64,000 bases of DNA from Sulfitobacter sp. F26204 (GCF_026410305.1 NZ_JAPMLQ010000003.1:1-64000); one strand, 5' to 3'. Positions 42,648-52,254 are shown, numbered from the stretch's first letter. Notes: generated by a model not told the origin, from the sequence alone. Numbers and translations are program-made.

Positions 42648-43094
42648 TCACTCTGCTTCCCAAAAATCAGTCGGCATGTCGTGCAATTGCTGTGCTGCTG
42701 TATCGTCGATCCAGTCTTGCTGCTCATCCTTTGACCAGGATCGGAAACCGGGCTTGTCGCGGGCCATGATATGCGCGCGCCGCAGGGCCTGGCGATATTT
42801 CAACTGCTCAATCGGTGCATTGGGGATGATTGCATAGACAAATGTGCCATTCATTGCGGCGGCGATGGTCTCCATTTGCTTGATTGACACTGCGCCTTCT
42901 TTTTCACTGCGCTCGGCTTGATAAACAGCGTTACGGCTTACGCCCTTGCGAGCGGCAACCTGTTCAGCGGACATACCCAAAGCCAGACGCATGGTAGCGA
43001 TCCAACCCTTTTCAGGGATCGGCCTGTCGGCAAATTGTTCGGCACTGCGGTCCAAAATGCGCGCCCAGCGTCTGCGTTGCATGAAATCAGGCAT
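42648..43094 (-). CDS. Mobile mystery protein A (XRE-type regulator), orphan
   Basis: The 148-residue product begins MPDFMQRRRWARILDRS, then has an XRE helix-turn-helix (WIATMRLALGMSAEQVAARKG, VSRNAVYQAERSEKEGAVSI) and the typical TIAAAMNGTFVYAIIP segment. This is the pattern of mobile mystery protein A, normally encoded immediately upstream of mobile mystery protein B, a Fic-domain protein, in a toxin-antitoxin-like pair. No Fic gene follows on this strand, so the partner has been lost or never came with it. Its C-terminus ends near 42648 with WEAE. Confidence 0.75.
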   Translation of the reverse strand: MPDFMQRRRWARILDRSAEQFADRPIPEKGWIATMRLALGMSAEQVAARKGVSRNAVYQAERSEKEGAVSIKQMETIAAAMNGTFVYAIIPNAPIEQLKYRQALRRAHIMARDKPGFRSWSKDEQQDWIDDTAAQQLHDMPTDFWEAE

Positions 43095-43249
43095 GGATCT
43101 CCTTTGGTCATTATTCTGACCATTTCTTTACCCTATATAGGCCGATACCTTCAACACCGCCAACAAATTATACCGAAAATCAAAGTTTATGCATATATAT
43201 CCCTAACATTATTGTGATACAGTGCTATATATGATTGGAAAGGATGCCG

Positions 43250-43951
43250 ATGTTTGAATTGTTTTTGATGCCGCAATCTCTTCCCTTTGCGATTGCACTT
43301 GCGGTCACGGCAGGGTTGTTTCTGTTGGAGATTATCAGCCTGTTGCTGGGGGCCACCATTCTTGGTGTAGGGGCGGAAGCACCTGATATTGATGTGGATT
43401 CCGATTTTGATCTATCCGCGGATATTGATCTTGATGCGCCCGATTTTGATGTCGAAGGATTTGACCCTGAGGTGGCAGGCGAAATGGCAGATATGCCGTC
43501 TTCCCCCTCGGGCATTCTGACATGGCTTGGTGCACGTGATGTACCCTTTCTGATCTGGCTGGTTTCGTTTCTGACGATGTTCGGATTGTCCGGCATGATT
43601 GTGCAAGCCATGGCCATCAAAATGATCGGTGTTCCGTTGTTTGCAATTCTGGCGGTTGTGATCGCTGCGGTTCCCGCTATTGCGACGACCCGTGTGATTG
43701 CGAACTGGGTCACGTTGATCATGCCCAAGACTGAAACCACTGCGATGCGCACCCGTTTTCTGGGGGGACATCGCGGCACGATCACCCAGGGAACTGCCAG
43801 ACGCGGCAATCCTGCCGAGGCCAAGATCAAAGACCGCTATTCCAACATTCATTACCTGCGGGTTGAACCGCTGGACGACGAAGGTGTCTTTCCGCAGGGG
43901 AGTGAAGTTACGCTTATCCGCAAACGCGGCGACAAGTTCTTTGTGATCTAG
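43250..43951 (+). CDS. yqiJ: YqiJ-like inner-membrane protein with OB-fold domain
   Basis: The ATG at 43250 has AAGGA five bases upstream. Upstream in-frame starts (43235, 43244) are weaker. The 233-residue protein has one N-terminal membrane helix (FAIALAVTAGLFLLEIISLL), a strongly acidic loop full of Asp (about residues 45-80), two to three further hydrophobic helices and a soluble C-terminal domain (GHRGTITQGTARRGNPAEAK, HYLRVEPLDDEGVF) that fits the NfeD/YqiJ OB-fold. NfeD-type proteins are partners of SPFH/flotillin proteins. The flotillin gene follows after 52 bases. Confidence 0.8.
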   Translation: MFELFLMPQSLPFAIALAVTAGLFLLEIISLLLGATILGVGAEAPDIDVDSDFDLSADIDLDAPDFDVEGFDPEVAGEMADMPSSPSGILTWLGARDVPFLIWLVSFLTMFGLSGMIVQAMAIKMIGVPLFAILAVVIAAVPAIATTRVIANWVTLIMPKTETTAMRTRFLGGHRGTITQGTARRGNPAEAKIKDRYSNIHYLRVEPLDDEGVFPQGSEVTLIRKRGDKFFVI

Positions 43952-44003
43952 CCAGAACTGTCGACGCTGAGCAATCCAACTTTCGAGACCAAGGAGTACC
44001 TCT

Positions 44004-45695
44004 ATGCAGTTGAATGAAATACTAGTCATCGCCGGTATCATAGTCGGCTTGCTGATCTTTATCGGCTTGATTATGGCCCGCTTGTACAAACGTGCGACCC
44101 GGGAAACGAGCTTGGTCAAGACCGGTTCAGGCGGCAAGAAGGTGATCATGGACGGGGGGACGATTGTTGTACCCTTCCTGCATGAAATCGCCAAGGTCAA
44201 CATGAAGACCCTGCGCCTTGAGGTGGCTCGTGTAAACGAACAGTCGCTGATCACCAAAGACCGGATGCGTGTGGATGTTGGTGTTGAATTTTACGTGTCG
44301 GTCAATGCCACTGAAGACGGTATTTCGCGTGCGGCCCAAACGCTGGGTGACCGGACATTCCATGTAGATCAACTGCGCGAGATGATTGAGGGCAAGTTGA
44401 TTGATGGTTTGCGGGCTGTTGCCGCGCAGATGACAATGGATGAATTGCACGAGAACCGCGCCAGCTTTGTTCAGGAAGTGCAGAATGCAATTTCCGAAGA
44501 CCTGCTGAAAAACGGGCTGGAGCTTGAAGCGGTGTCATTGACAGCACTGGACCAGACGCCATTCGACTCCCTTGATGAAAACAACGCATTTAATGCTGTC
44601 GGGATGCAAAAGCTGGCCGCCGTGATTGCAACATCGCGTAAGGAACGTGCCGAAATCACCGCAAGCGCAGATGTATCCGTGGCGCGGTCCGAGATGGAAG
44701 CCGAAAAGCTGAAATATCAGATCGAGCGTGAAAAACAGGAAGCGTCGATCACACAGATTCGCGAAATCCAGACATTACAGGCCAGCCAGGAAGCCGAGAT
44801 TGCGCGCAATCGGGAAATTTCGGATCAAGCCAAGGAGCAGGCCCGGATCGAACGCGAACGTGCTGTGCGTGCATCCGAGATCGAGCGCGAGCGTGCCATT
44901 CGCGAGGCAGAGATCGCCAAAGAGCGCGAGCTTGAGGTCGCGGATCAGGAACGCCAGATCATCGTTGCCCGCAAGTCCGAAGAAGAAAGCCAGGCGCGTG
45001 CATCTGCGGATAATGCCCGCGCTGAGGCCAAAAAAGCCTCGGAAGCCATTGAGACCGCCCGTGCCGTGGCCGAGGCGGAACGTCAAAAGCAGATTGCCCT
45101 CATCGAAGCGCAGAAAGAAGCGGAGCGTCAGGCGACCGGCATTCGTCTTGCTGCCGAGGCCGAGAAAGATGCGGCCAATGACCGCGCTGCGGCAAAGCTG
45201 GAAGAGGCACAAGCTGATTCAAAAGCGATGATAATCCGTGCTGAGGCCAAGAAAACGGATATGTTGGCGACAGCGGAGGGTCAGACTGCGATTGCAAATT
45301 CAGAGAATGAATTGAGCGCTGAGATCATCGCGATGAAAATACGTCTGGCGAGTCTTGAGGCCATGCCAGCGATCATCGCCGAGATGGTAAAACCCGCTGA
45401 AAAGATCGATTCCATCAAGATTCATCAAGTGACCGGCATGGGACGAGGCGGATCAGGTGACGCCGCTACTTCAAACGGTGGCACGCCGGTCAATCAGGCG
45501 CTGGATTCTGTCCTTGGCATGGCGTTGCAGATGCCTGCGATGCAGGCCCTTGGGAAAGAGTTGGGGATCAGCCTTGAGAATGGTGTCGCAGGCGTTGTCG
45601 ATGATGTGCTGGACGTACCGGCACGTGCCTCAACAACCCGGCAGCCGGTCAATGGCACCACAGATGAGGCATCCGAGACAACGCTTCAGGCATAA
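44004..45695 (+). CDS. yqiK: Flotillin-family protein YqiK
   Basis: The 563-residue protein has one N-terminal membrane helix (EILVIAGIIVGLLIFIGLIM), an SPFH/band-7 domain (KKVIMDGGTIVVPFLHEIAK, RMRVDVGVEFYVSV, LREMIEGKLIDGLRAVAAQM) and a long coiled coil from about residue 215 to 420 made of Glu/Ala/Arg-rich repeats. The C-terminal region is Gly/Ala-rich. Bacterial flotillins form membrane scaffolds. AAGGAG lies upstream of the start, and a terminator follows the stop. Confidence 0.9.
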   Translation: MQLNEILVIAGIIVGLLIFIGLIMARLYKRATRETSLVKTGSGGKKVIMDGGTIVVPFLHEIAKVNMKTLRLEVARVNEQSLITKDRMRVDVGVEFYVSVNATEDGISRAAQTLGDRTFHVDQLREMIEGKLIDGLRAVAAQMTMDELHENRASFVQEVQNAISEDLLKNGLELEAVSLTALDQTPFDSLDENNAFNAVGMQKLAAVIATSRKERAEITASADVSVARSEMEAEKLKYQIEREKQEASITQIREIQTLQASQEAEIARNREISDQAKEQARIERERAVRASEIERERAIREAEIAKERELEVADQERQIIVARKSEEESQARASADNARAEAKKASEAIETARAVAEAERQKQIALIEAQKEAERQATGIRLAAEAEKDAANDRAAAKLEEAQADSKAMIIRAEAKKTDMLATAEGQTAIANSENELSAEIIAMKIRLASLEAMPAIIAEMVKPAEKIDSIKIHQVTGMGRGGSGDAATSNGGTPVNQALDSVLGMALQMPAMQALGKELGISLENGVAGVVDDVLDVPARASTTRQPVNGTTDEASETTLQA

Positions 45696-45714
45696 AGAAG
45701 CCAGACAAGTTACG

Positions 45715-45744
45715 GGTGTGCACGGAAACGCGCACACCTTTTTT
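45715..45744 (+). terminator. Rho-independent terminator after yqiK
   Basis: GGTGTGC (45715-45721) pairs with GCACACC (45732-45738) around a ten-base loop and is followed by six T residues. It lies 20 bases after the yqiK stop and ends the yqiJ-yqiK operon. Confidence 0.8.
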
Positions 45745-46314
45745 GCGAAGGTGCTGGATTGGTCAACCGAAGCCATTGATATAGGCATTGAAGCCAACCA
45801 GAACCGTCGCTGAATTGTCCACAGTTTGCACTGCAGATCACCTTGACCGCTATTGATGGCGATGTGTTTGGCGGGCAGGGGGCTCAACAGGTTCCGTGCA
45901 CCATCACCCCGCACCCGTTGGACAAGTTGTGCTGGGGTTTAGATCAAATCAGGTTTGAATTGGCGCGACAACGAAAGCGGATCAATATCGGCAACCTGCA
46001 CAGCAATTTCAAGCGATCAGTCGCGTACAGGTTAACGGATCACATTTTCCGTCTTCCTCGCCTGTGCAGCGTCACGGATGAAGTGTTCCGCCAGATGAAT
46101 AGCGTCTTGGCTTGACCATCTGAACGACGCAGTTGCGCGGCAGGTTCGATGCGGTTGTGCTTGCGATGGTGGTACCGGTGATGCTGCTCGGGTTCATTGC
46201 CCCACAGTGTATCGGGCATTTTGGCACGAGTGAAAGAGCATGGTTCGCTCTGCCTTGAAGTCTTGTTTGAACGGCTTGGCGGTTGACATGTGCCGGTGTC
46301 TGCATATCATTCGT
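45745..46314. other. Intergenic region before the molybdoenzyme operon
   Basis: No gene was recognised in these 570 bases. Short frames on both strands lack known motifs. It should contain the promoter of the operon beginning at 46315 and possibly the binding site of its MarR regulator, but no convincing repeat was found by eye. Confidence 0.35.
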
Positions 46315-47169
46315 ATGCAAACAATCGAGAGGCTTGGTCCCTTGCCCTATCACCGCCCGACAGATCTGGCATCCGCGCTTCGACTGGCGGCCCTACCGGA
46401 CCGAAAAGTGATCGCAGGCGGCACAGATGTTTTTCCGGCAGCGGCGCAGGGACAGCGGTTTGAAACCATGCTTGATGTGACTGCCGTAGCGGAATTTTCG
46501 AAAATCGAAATATCGGATAGTGAAATCAGGATAGGGGCGGCCGTTCGATGGATGGACCTGATCAGAGCGGATTTGCCAGCGGCATTTGACGGTTTGAAAC
46601 AAGCGGCGCGCCAAATTGGAAGTGTGCAGATCCAAAACAGTGCGACGCTTGCTGGAAATTTATGCAACGCTTCGCCCGCGGCGGATGGTGTGCCGCCGTT
46701 ATTGACTTTGGGTGCCTCCGTGGAAGTGGCCAGTGCAGCAGGTGGGATGCGGCAAATCCGGATTGAGGATTTCATTCAAGGGGTGCGCAAGACCGCGTTG
46801 CAACCGGATGAAATCATGACTGCCATTGTGATGCCTGTGCCGCCAGCGGGGGCAGGGGCCAGTTTTGAAAAGCTAGGGAGCCGGAGTTATCTGGTGATCT
46901 CGATTGCAATGGTGTCGGCTGTAATCGCAACCGATGCGGCAGGTGTGATAACATATGCGCGGATTGCAGTAGGTGCCTGCTCAGCGGTTGCGCAACGACT
47001 GTCGGGGCTAGAACAGGCCTGCATTGGCGAAAAGCCCGGATCGGTGGATGTGACTGCCGATCATCTGGTCGAACTTGCGCCAATTGACGATGTGCGAGGC
47101 AGCGCGATCTACCGGCACGAGGCTGTTGCGGAACTGTGCAAACGTGCCATCATCGGAGCGGCGGGATGA
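46315..47169 (+). CDS. Molybdenum hydroxylase FAD-binding subunit (CoxM/NdhF-like)
   Basis: From the ATG at 46315 (MQTIERLGPLPYHRPTDLAS) the product has 284 residues. AGGTD at 34-38 and the QIGSVQIQNSATLAGNLCNA segment are the two FAD-contact motifs of the xanthine dehydrogenase medium subunit, and KLGSRSYLVISIAMVSAV follows as usual. It would pass electrons from the 2Fe-2S clusters to an acceptor. It overlaps the fused 2Fe-2S/molybdopterin gene by four bases, so the two form one enzyme. Confidence 0.88.
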   Translation: MQTIERLGPLPYHRPTDLASALRLAALPDRKVIAGGTDVFPAAAQGQRFETMLDVTAVAEFSKIEISDSEIRIGAAVRWMDLIRADLPAAFDGLKQAARQIGSVQIQNSATLAGNLCNASPAADGVPPLLTLGASVEVASAAGGMRQIRIEDFIQGVRKTALQPDEIMTAIVMPVPPAGAGASFEKLGSRSYLVISIAMVSAVIATDAAGVITYARIAVGACSAVAQRLSGLEQACIGEKPGSVDVTADHLVELAPIDDVRGSAIYRHEAVAELCKRAIIGAAG

Positions 47170-49907
47170 CCGAAGTAATGCCATCTGAGACAAGGCTGGG
47201 TTTCACGCTGAATGGTCAAGAGGTTACCACCACAGCGACAACGGGCGACCGGTTGTCAGAAACCTTGCGCGAGCGTCTGGGTGCGCGGGATGTCAAGATC
47301 GGCTGCAACGCAGGCGATTGTGGAGCCTGCACGGTGTTGCTGGACGGCGCTCCAGTTTGTGCTTGTCTGACGCCAGTACATCAGGTTTCAGGGCGCAGTG
47401 TTGAAACACTTGCCGGAGTGTACAGCAATGACCCTATCGCACAGGCATTGGCAGAGCGGTTTCAGGATCACGGTGCCGCCCAATGCGGGATCTGTACACC
47501 GGGAATGATGGTGTCGGCTGTAGCGCTGCTGCGAAAGGAAACAGCGCCAACAGAGGCTGCCGTCAGGGATGCCCTGGGGGGCGTTCTGTGCCGTTGTACT
47601 GGCTATCGCAAGATCATTGATGCCGTGATGGCACGACCTGCGCCGCTGACTGCGGAGGGGGACCATGTGGGAGCAAGGATCCGTCGGGTTGATGGCCTTG
47701 ATAAGGTATCGGGGGCCGAGGTCTTTAGCGATGATCTTGCCGCCACCGGTATGCTGGAGGTTCTGGTGATCCGCTCCCCCCATCCGCGGGCGGCGTTTCA
47801 ATTCAGGGATCTCGACAACTGGGCCGCGACAACAGAGGGCGTCGTGGCGGTTTTAACAGCGGCAGATGTGCCGGGGCGCAACGTCTTCGGAGTGATCCCG
47901 CAGTTTGTCGATCAACCGGTCTTTGCGGAAAAGGAAACGCGGTTTCGGGGTGAAGCCGTTGCCGCCGTGGTCGCAGAGCCTGCGGTGATCAAGCGACTTG
48001 CTCAATCTGATTTCCCTGTTGTCTGGGAGGCTCTGCCAGCTGTGACGGATATTCGCCAGGCACAGGATAGCGGTGCGGCGATCCTGCATGAGGGACGTGC
48101 ACAAAACGTCATGTGCGGCGGCTTTGTCACCTGCGGCGATGCGCAAGAGGCACTTGCCCGTGCCTATGTCACGGTTGAGGGCCGCTTTAACAGTGGTTTT
48201 GTCGAACACGCCTATATCGAACCCGAAGCAGGATATGCCCGAATGGTTGGAGACCGTGTTGAAATCTTTGCGGGCACGCAGGCCCCGATGATGGACCGCG
48301 ACAGTCTTGAAATCATCCTTGGGCTGGATGGGTCGAAGATACGCATTGTACCGACCGGGATTGGCGGTGGTTTCGGATCAAAGCTTGATCTATCGGTTCA
48401 ACCCTATCTGGCACTGGCTACGATGAAGACAGGGCAGCCTGTACGGCTGACTTATTCACGGACCGAAAGCATGCAGAGCACGACCAAGCGGCATCCTTCG
48501 GACATCCAACTCAGAATCGGGGCAGATGCCGAGGGTAAGATCTGTGGCTTTGATTTCTTTGGCGAATTCGACACGGGGGCCTATGCAAGCTGGGGACCGA
48601 CCGTCGCCAACCGTGTGCCGGTACATGCCTCGGGGCCTTATCAGATCACTGACTATCGTGCAGAATCCAAAGGCATCCATACCAACAATCCACCCGCCGG
48701 CGCCTTTCGCGGATTTGGTGTGCCGCAATCCGCGATTGCGCAGGAAAGCCTGTTTGATAGGCTGGCCGAGAAACTGGGAATGGACCCACTGGAGTTCCGC
48801 ATCCTGAATGCCCTGGAAAACAATGTGCAGACGGTCTGTGGGCAGGTGTTTGCACAGGGGGTCGGGATCCGCAAATGTCTTGAGAGTCTGCGGCCTGCCT
48901 GGGCGCGCGAACGGATGCAGGCAGAGGCTTTTAACAACGCTTGGGACACTCGCAAACGTGGGGTGGGCATCGCGGCTGGCTGGTATGGTTGCGGCAACAC
49001 CTCATTGCCCAATCCGTCCACCATCAAGGCTGGGTTAAAGAAGGACGGTACCGTGGTATTGCACCAGGGGGCGGCAGACATCGGGCAGGGTGCCAACACT
49101 GTGATTGCCCAGATATTTGCCACTGCGCTGGGGGTGCCAACCAAAGGGATTGTCTTGATCGGGCCGGACACAGATGTGACACCTGATGCGGGCAAGACCT
49201 CGGCCTCGCGGCAAACCTATGTCTCGGGCGCTGCGGCAAGATTGTCGGGTTTGGCGTTGCGGGCGCAGATCGTACAACGGATGAACGTCGCTGACGATGC
49301 CGTCTTACGTCTTGATGGCGGGTCGGTTGTGGCGCGTGATTCAGGCGGTAGGCATCTGCTTGACCTGGCAGCGCTGGAAGCAGGGGAAGACGGGTTTGTT
49401 TTCACGGCAGAAGAAACCTATGACCCGCCGACCAAACCACTGGATTCAAATGGTCAGGGCGTGCCATATGCGCAATTCGGTTTTGCGGCGCATCTGGTGG
49501 TGGTTGAGGTGGATACCCGATTGGGCACCGTGAAACCGCAAAAATTCGTGGCTGCGCATGACGTTGGCCAGGCGATAAACCCGTTGTTGGTCGAAGGGCA
49601 GGTGCAGGGCGGTATTGCTCAGGGTCTGGGAATGGCATTGATGGAAGAATACATTCCCGGTCGGACCGAAAATCTGCATGACTACCTGATCCCGACGATT
49701 GGCGATGTGCCCCCGATCGAGACACTTATCATCGAAGAACCGGACGCCCGCGGACCTTATGGAGCGAAAGGGCTGGGAGAACATGTATTGATCCCGACCG
49801 CCCCCGCAATCCTGAATGCGATCTATGCAGCAACCGGCGCGCGGATCTGTCAGGTGCCTGCAACACCAGACAAGGTCCGCGCTGCGATCAAGGCGCTTGA
49901 GAAATGA
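47166..49907 (+). CDS. Fused 2Fe-2S and molybdopterin subunit of a xanthine dehydrogenase-family hydroxylase
   Basis: The 913-residue protein joins two normally separate subunits. Residues 1-155 hold two 2Fe-2S clusters with C47, C52, C55, C67 and C107, C110, C142, C144 (QCGICTPGMM, LCRCTGYRKI). From about residue 170 the molybdopterin domains follow, with GIGGGFGSK, GAFRGFGVPQ and, near the C-terminus, GAKGLGEHVLIP with the active-site glutamate. The enzyme would hydroxylate a carbon next to a ring nitrogen with water as oxygen source, as in nicotinate or purine oxidation. Neighbours suggest a nicotinate-like substrate. The ATG at 47166 is coupled to the FAD subunit gene. Confidence 0.9.
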   Translation: MTEVMPSETRLGFTLNGQEVTTTATTGDRLSETLRERLGARDVKIGCNAGDCGACTVLLDGAPVCACLTPVHQVSGRSVETLAGVYSNDPIAQALAERFQDHGAAQCGICTPGMMVSAVALLRKETAPTEAAVRDALGGVLCRCTGYRKIIDAVMARPAPLTAEGDHVGARIRRVDGLDKVSGAEVFSDDLAATGMLEVLVIRSPHPRAAFQFRDLDNWAATTEGVVAVLTAADVPGRNVFGVIPQFVDQPVFAEKETRFRGEAVAAVVAEPAVIKRLAQSDFPVVWEALPAVTDIRQAQDSGAAILHEGRAQNVMCGGFVTCGDAQEALARAYVTVEGRFNSGFVEHAYIEPEAGYARMVGDRVEIFAGTQAPMMDRDSLEIILGLDGSKIRIVPTGIGGGFGSKLDLSVQPYLALATMKTGQPVRLTYSRTESMQSTTKRHPSDIQLRIGADAEGKICGFDFFGEFDTGAYASWGPTVANRVPVHASGPYQITDYRAESKGIHTNNPPAGAFRGFGVPQSAIAQESLFDRLAEKLGMDPLEFRILNALENNVQTVCGQVFAQGVGIRKCLESLRPAWARERMQAEAFNNAWDTRKRGVGIAAGWYGCGNTSLPNPSTIKAGLKKDGTVVLHQGAADIGQGANTVIAQIFATALGVPTKGIVLIGPDTDVTPDAGKTSASRQTYVSGAAARLSGLALRAQIVQRMNVADDAVLRLDGGSVVARDSGGRHLLDLAALEAGEDGFVFTAEETYDPPTKPLDSNGQGVPYAQFGFAAHLVVVEVDTRLGTVKPQKFVAAHDVGQAINPLLVEGQVQGGIAQGLGMALMEEYIPGRTENLHDYLIPTIGDVPPIETLIIEEPDARGPYGAKGLGEHVLIPTAPAILNAIYAATGARICQVPATPDKVRAAIKALEK

Positions 49908-51394
49908 AAAAACCGCTGCCCGAAGGAAAAATCCGATGTGATGCCTGCCCGGTCTTGTGCTTCATCGCCGAAGGTCGGTCTGGTGCCTGCGATCGGTATG
50001 CCAACGACGCGGGCAGGTTGGTTCGGCTTGACCCGCTGACTATTGTTGATGGGCCAAACCGGACTCTGGTGCCCTTCATGAGCGGGGCAGAGCCGGATGA
50101 TTGGAACGGTGACATTGTCAAAGGCAACCGCCCCTTTGTTACGGCAATCGGTGCCGGCACCACCTATCCAGACTACAAACCCGCCCCCTTCATCGTCAGT
50201 CAGGAAATCGATGGCGTTGATATGGTCACGGTCGTGACCGAGGGCATTTTCAGCTATTGTGGCGTGAAGGTGAAAATCGACACCGATCGTCACATCGGCG
50301 ATGAACGCGACGTGGTGTACGCACAGGGCGAACCGGTTGGCCATGTGATGACATCCGAATACGGGTCAAAAATGCTGTCACTAGGTGGTGTAGAGCATCT
50401 GACGGGGGGTACGAAAAAGGAAGGTCGTGCCACCTGTGCCACGCTTCTGGCGCTCTGTAACCGCGCGGCGGTTGCATTGAAGATCGGCGATGACACAAAT
50501 GCCTGCGAGGTGATTGTGCAGGCAGGAAAAGCCCCTATCATCAATGGTGAAACCGAACGTCTGATGCGCGTCGGCTGTGGCTCTGCGACAATCGGTATGT
50601 TTGCAAAACAATGGCTGGATCATGTGGATGATGTGGTGGTGGTTGACGACCATATCACCGGTGTTCTGTCTGAACACGAAGCAGGTAAGCAACTGTCCCT
50701 GGAACCGACGGGGATCAAGATCAAGGGACGCCGTTCCACACCGGGACGCTATTTTCAGGTGGCCCAACCGGGCACAGGATGGGGCGGCACGGATATTGAG
50801 GATCCCCTGACCATACTCGGCCCTTTCAACCCTGAATTCGCGCGCGAAGGTTTGCGTTTGTTGATGGTCTCTACCACCGGTGAGCAGTTTGCCTATTACG
50901 AGTTGGATGATGCTTTGGTGCCTCAGCCACGCGATCTGCCCGTGGCGCTGCGCAAATCCACTGATCTGATTGCGGAAAACTGCGAACCTTCGGTCTGTTC
51001 GGTGTTGTTCATGGGCGGCGCAGGGGGGAGTTTGCGGGCGGGGGTGACGGAAAACCCCGTCCGCCTGACCCGTTCGGTTAAGGAAACACTGACCCATGTC
51101 TCTTGTGGCGGTGCGCAAACCTATGTCTGGCCGGGAGGCGGCATCACGGTGATGGTCGATGTGATGGAAATGCCCGAAGGATCGTTTGGCTATGTGCCTA
51201 CGCCCGCATTGGTTGCGCCCATAGAATTCACCCTGCGGCGCAGCGATTATGCTGCTCTGGGCGGGTATATGGATGCAATTAAAGCGGTTTCGCAAATCGT
51301 CGAGCCCGAAACCCGACGGGTAAGCCGTGCACGCAGCGGACATGACCCTGCCTCTGCGATTCATTACCGCTGGTCCAGAGAGAAGGATCTGTGA
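49904..51394 (+). CDS. 6-hydroxynicotinate reductase-like iron-sulfur flavoprotein
   Basis: The 496-residue protein begins with a cysteine cluster, C12, C15, C19 and C29 (IRCDACPVLCFIAEG), for an Fe-S centre. The body resembles proteins annotated as 6-hydroxynicotinate reductase. The Eubacterium barkeri enzyme reduces the aromatic ring of 6-hydroxynicotinate to the tetrahydro-oxo form and carries covalently bound flavin and Fe-S clusters. EGRATCAT at residues 173-180 resembles the threonine motif that ApbE enzymes flavinylate. The gene overlaps both neighbours, between the hydroxylase and an ApbE-superfamily gene. Homology is from memory of the family and the substrate is not proven. Confidence 0.75.
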   Translation: MKKPLPEGKIRCDACPVLCFIAEGRSGACDRYANDAGRLVRLDPLTIVDGPNRTLVPFMSGAEPDDWNGDIVKGNRPFVTAIGAGTTYPDYKPAPFIVSQEIDGVDMVTVVTEGIFSYCGVKVKIDTDRHIGDERDVVYAQGEPVGHVMTSEYGSKMLSLGGVEHLTGGTKKEGRATCATLLALCNRAAVALKIGDDTNACEVIVQAGKAPIINGETERLMRVGCGSATIGMFAKQWLDHVDDVVVVDDHITGVLSEHEAGKQLSLEPTGIKIKGRRSTPGRYFQVAQPGTGWGGTDIEDPLTILGPFNPEFAREGLRLLMVSTTGEQFAYYELDDALVPQPRDLPVALRKSTDLIAENCEPSVCSVLFMGGAGGSLRAGVTENPVRLTRSVKETLTHVSCGGAQTYVWPGGGITVMVDVMEMPEGSFGYVPTPALVAPIEFTLRRSDYAALGGYMDAIKAVSQIVEPETRRVSRARSGHDPASAIHYRWSREKDL

Positions 51395-52254
51395 TGCAGC
51401 CTGTTGCACGGTTGTTGGGGCAGGGTGACAGGTTGCATTTGCATCATGGTCCGATCGATCTGATTATCGCAGCGGATGGGGATCGTAGGCGCGCCTTTGA
51501 TGCTGCGCGGGGGCGATTTGAAACGATTTTGTCCGAATTGATGGTCGAGATTGACTTGCTGCGCAGACCTCTCTCAGAAGAAAGAATGCGACCCGAGGGC
51601 GAAACGGCGCGGCGGATGATGGATGCGGCCTGGGCCTTTCGCGACGCGGGTTTTGTCACTGCAATGGCCGGTGTTGCCGGTGCCGTCGCAGAAAGCGTGC
51701 TTGACGCGATGGTGGCGCATGCGGATTTGCAGCGTGCCTATGTGAACAACGGCGGCGATATTGCGCTGCATCTGACACCTGAGCAGCGGTTTCGAACAGC
51801 GATGCTGGGACAGGAGGGACAGTCCTTGGGTGTGATCGAAATTACCTACAACGATTGCGTTCGTGGCATCGCAACCAGTGGGCAGCATGGCCGCAGCTTT
51901 AGTTTTGGGATCGCCGACAGCGTTACGGTCTTGGCGTCACATGCCGCCGAGGCCGATGTTGCCGCAACCCTGATCGCCAATGCGGTTGACCTGCCCAATC
52001 ATTCCGCGATTTCCCGGGCCCCCGCCTGCGAGCTGGATGACATGTCGGATCTTGGTCGTAGACTGGTGGTGACGGGATGCGCGGGTTTGACGGATTTCGA
52101 GGTCGCGACTGCCCTTTCAAGGGGGGTGGGGCGCGCCCGAGAGTTTTGCCAGAACGATCACATTCACGGGGCGTGTCTGCATTTTGCAGGGCAGTCCCGC
52201 GTCGTTGGACGCATGCCTGTCACATTATCACAAGGAACAATAGAATATGCATAA
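51394..52254 (+). CDS. UPF0280 protein, ApbE superfamily
   Basis: The ATG at 51394 overlaps the stop of the reductase gene. The 286-residue product matches UPF0280 (COG2122), described as part of the ApbE superfamily. ApbE-like features are VNNGGDIAL near residue 117-125, IATSGQHGRSFSFG near 159-172 and the following ADSVTVLASHAAEADVAATL block, which mirror the ApbE nucleotide and metal-binding core. ApbE proteins attach FMN to threonine in partner proteins. A role in flavinylating the adjacent reductase is a plausible inference but untested. Confidence 0.8.
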   Translation: MQPVARLLGQGDRLHLHHGPIDLIIAADGDRRRAFDAARGRFETILSELMVEIDLLRRPLSEERMRPEGETARRMMDAAWAFRDAGFVTAMAGVAGAVAESVLDAMVAHADLQRAYVNNGGDIALHLTPEQRFRTAMLGQEGQSLGVIEITYNDCVRGIATSGQHGRSFSFGIADSVTVLASHAAEADVAATLIANAVDLPNHSAISRAPACELDDMSDLGRRLVVTGCAGLTDFEVATALSRGVGRAREFCQNDHIHGACLHFAGQSRVVGRMPVTLSQGTIEYA

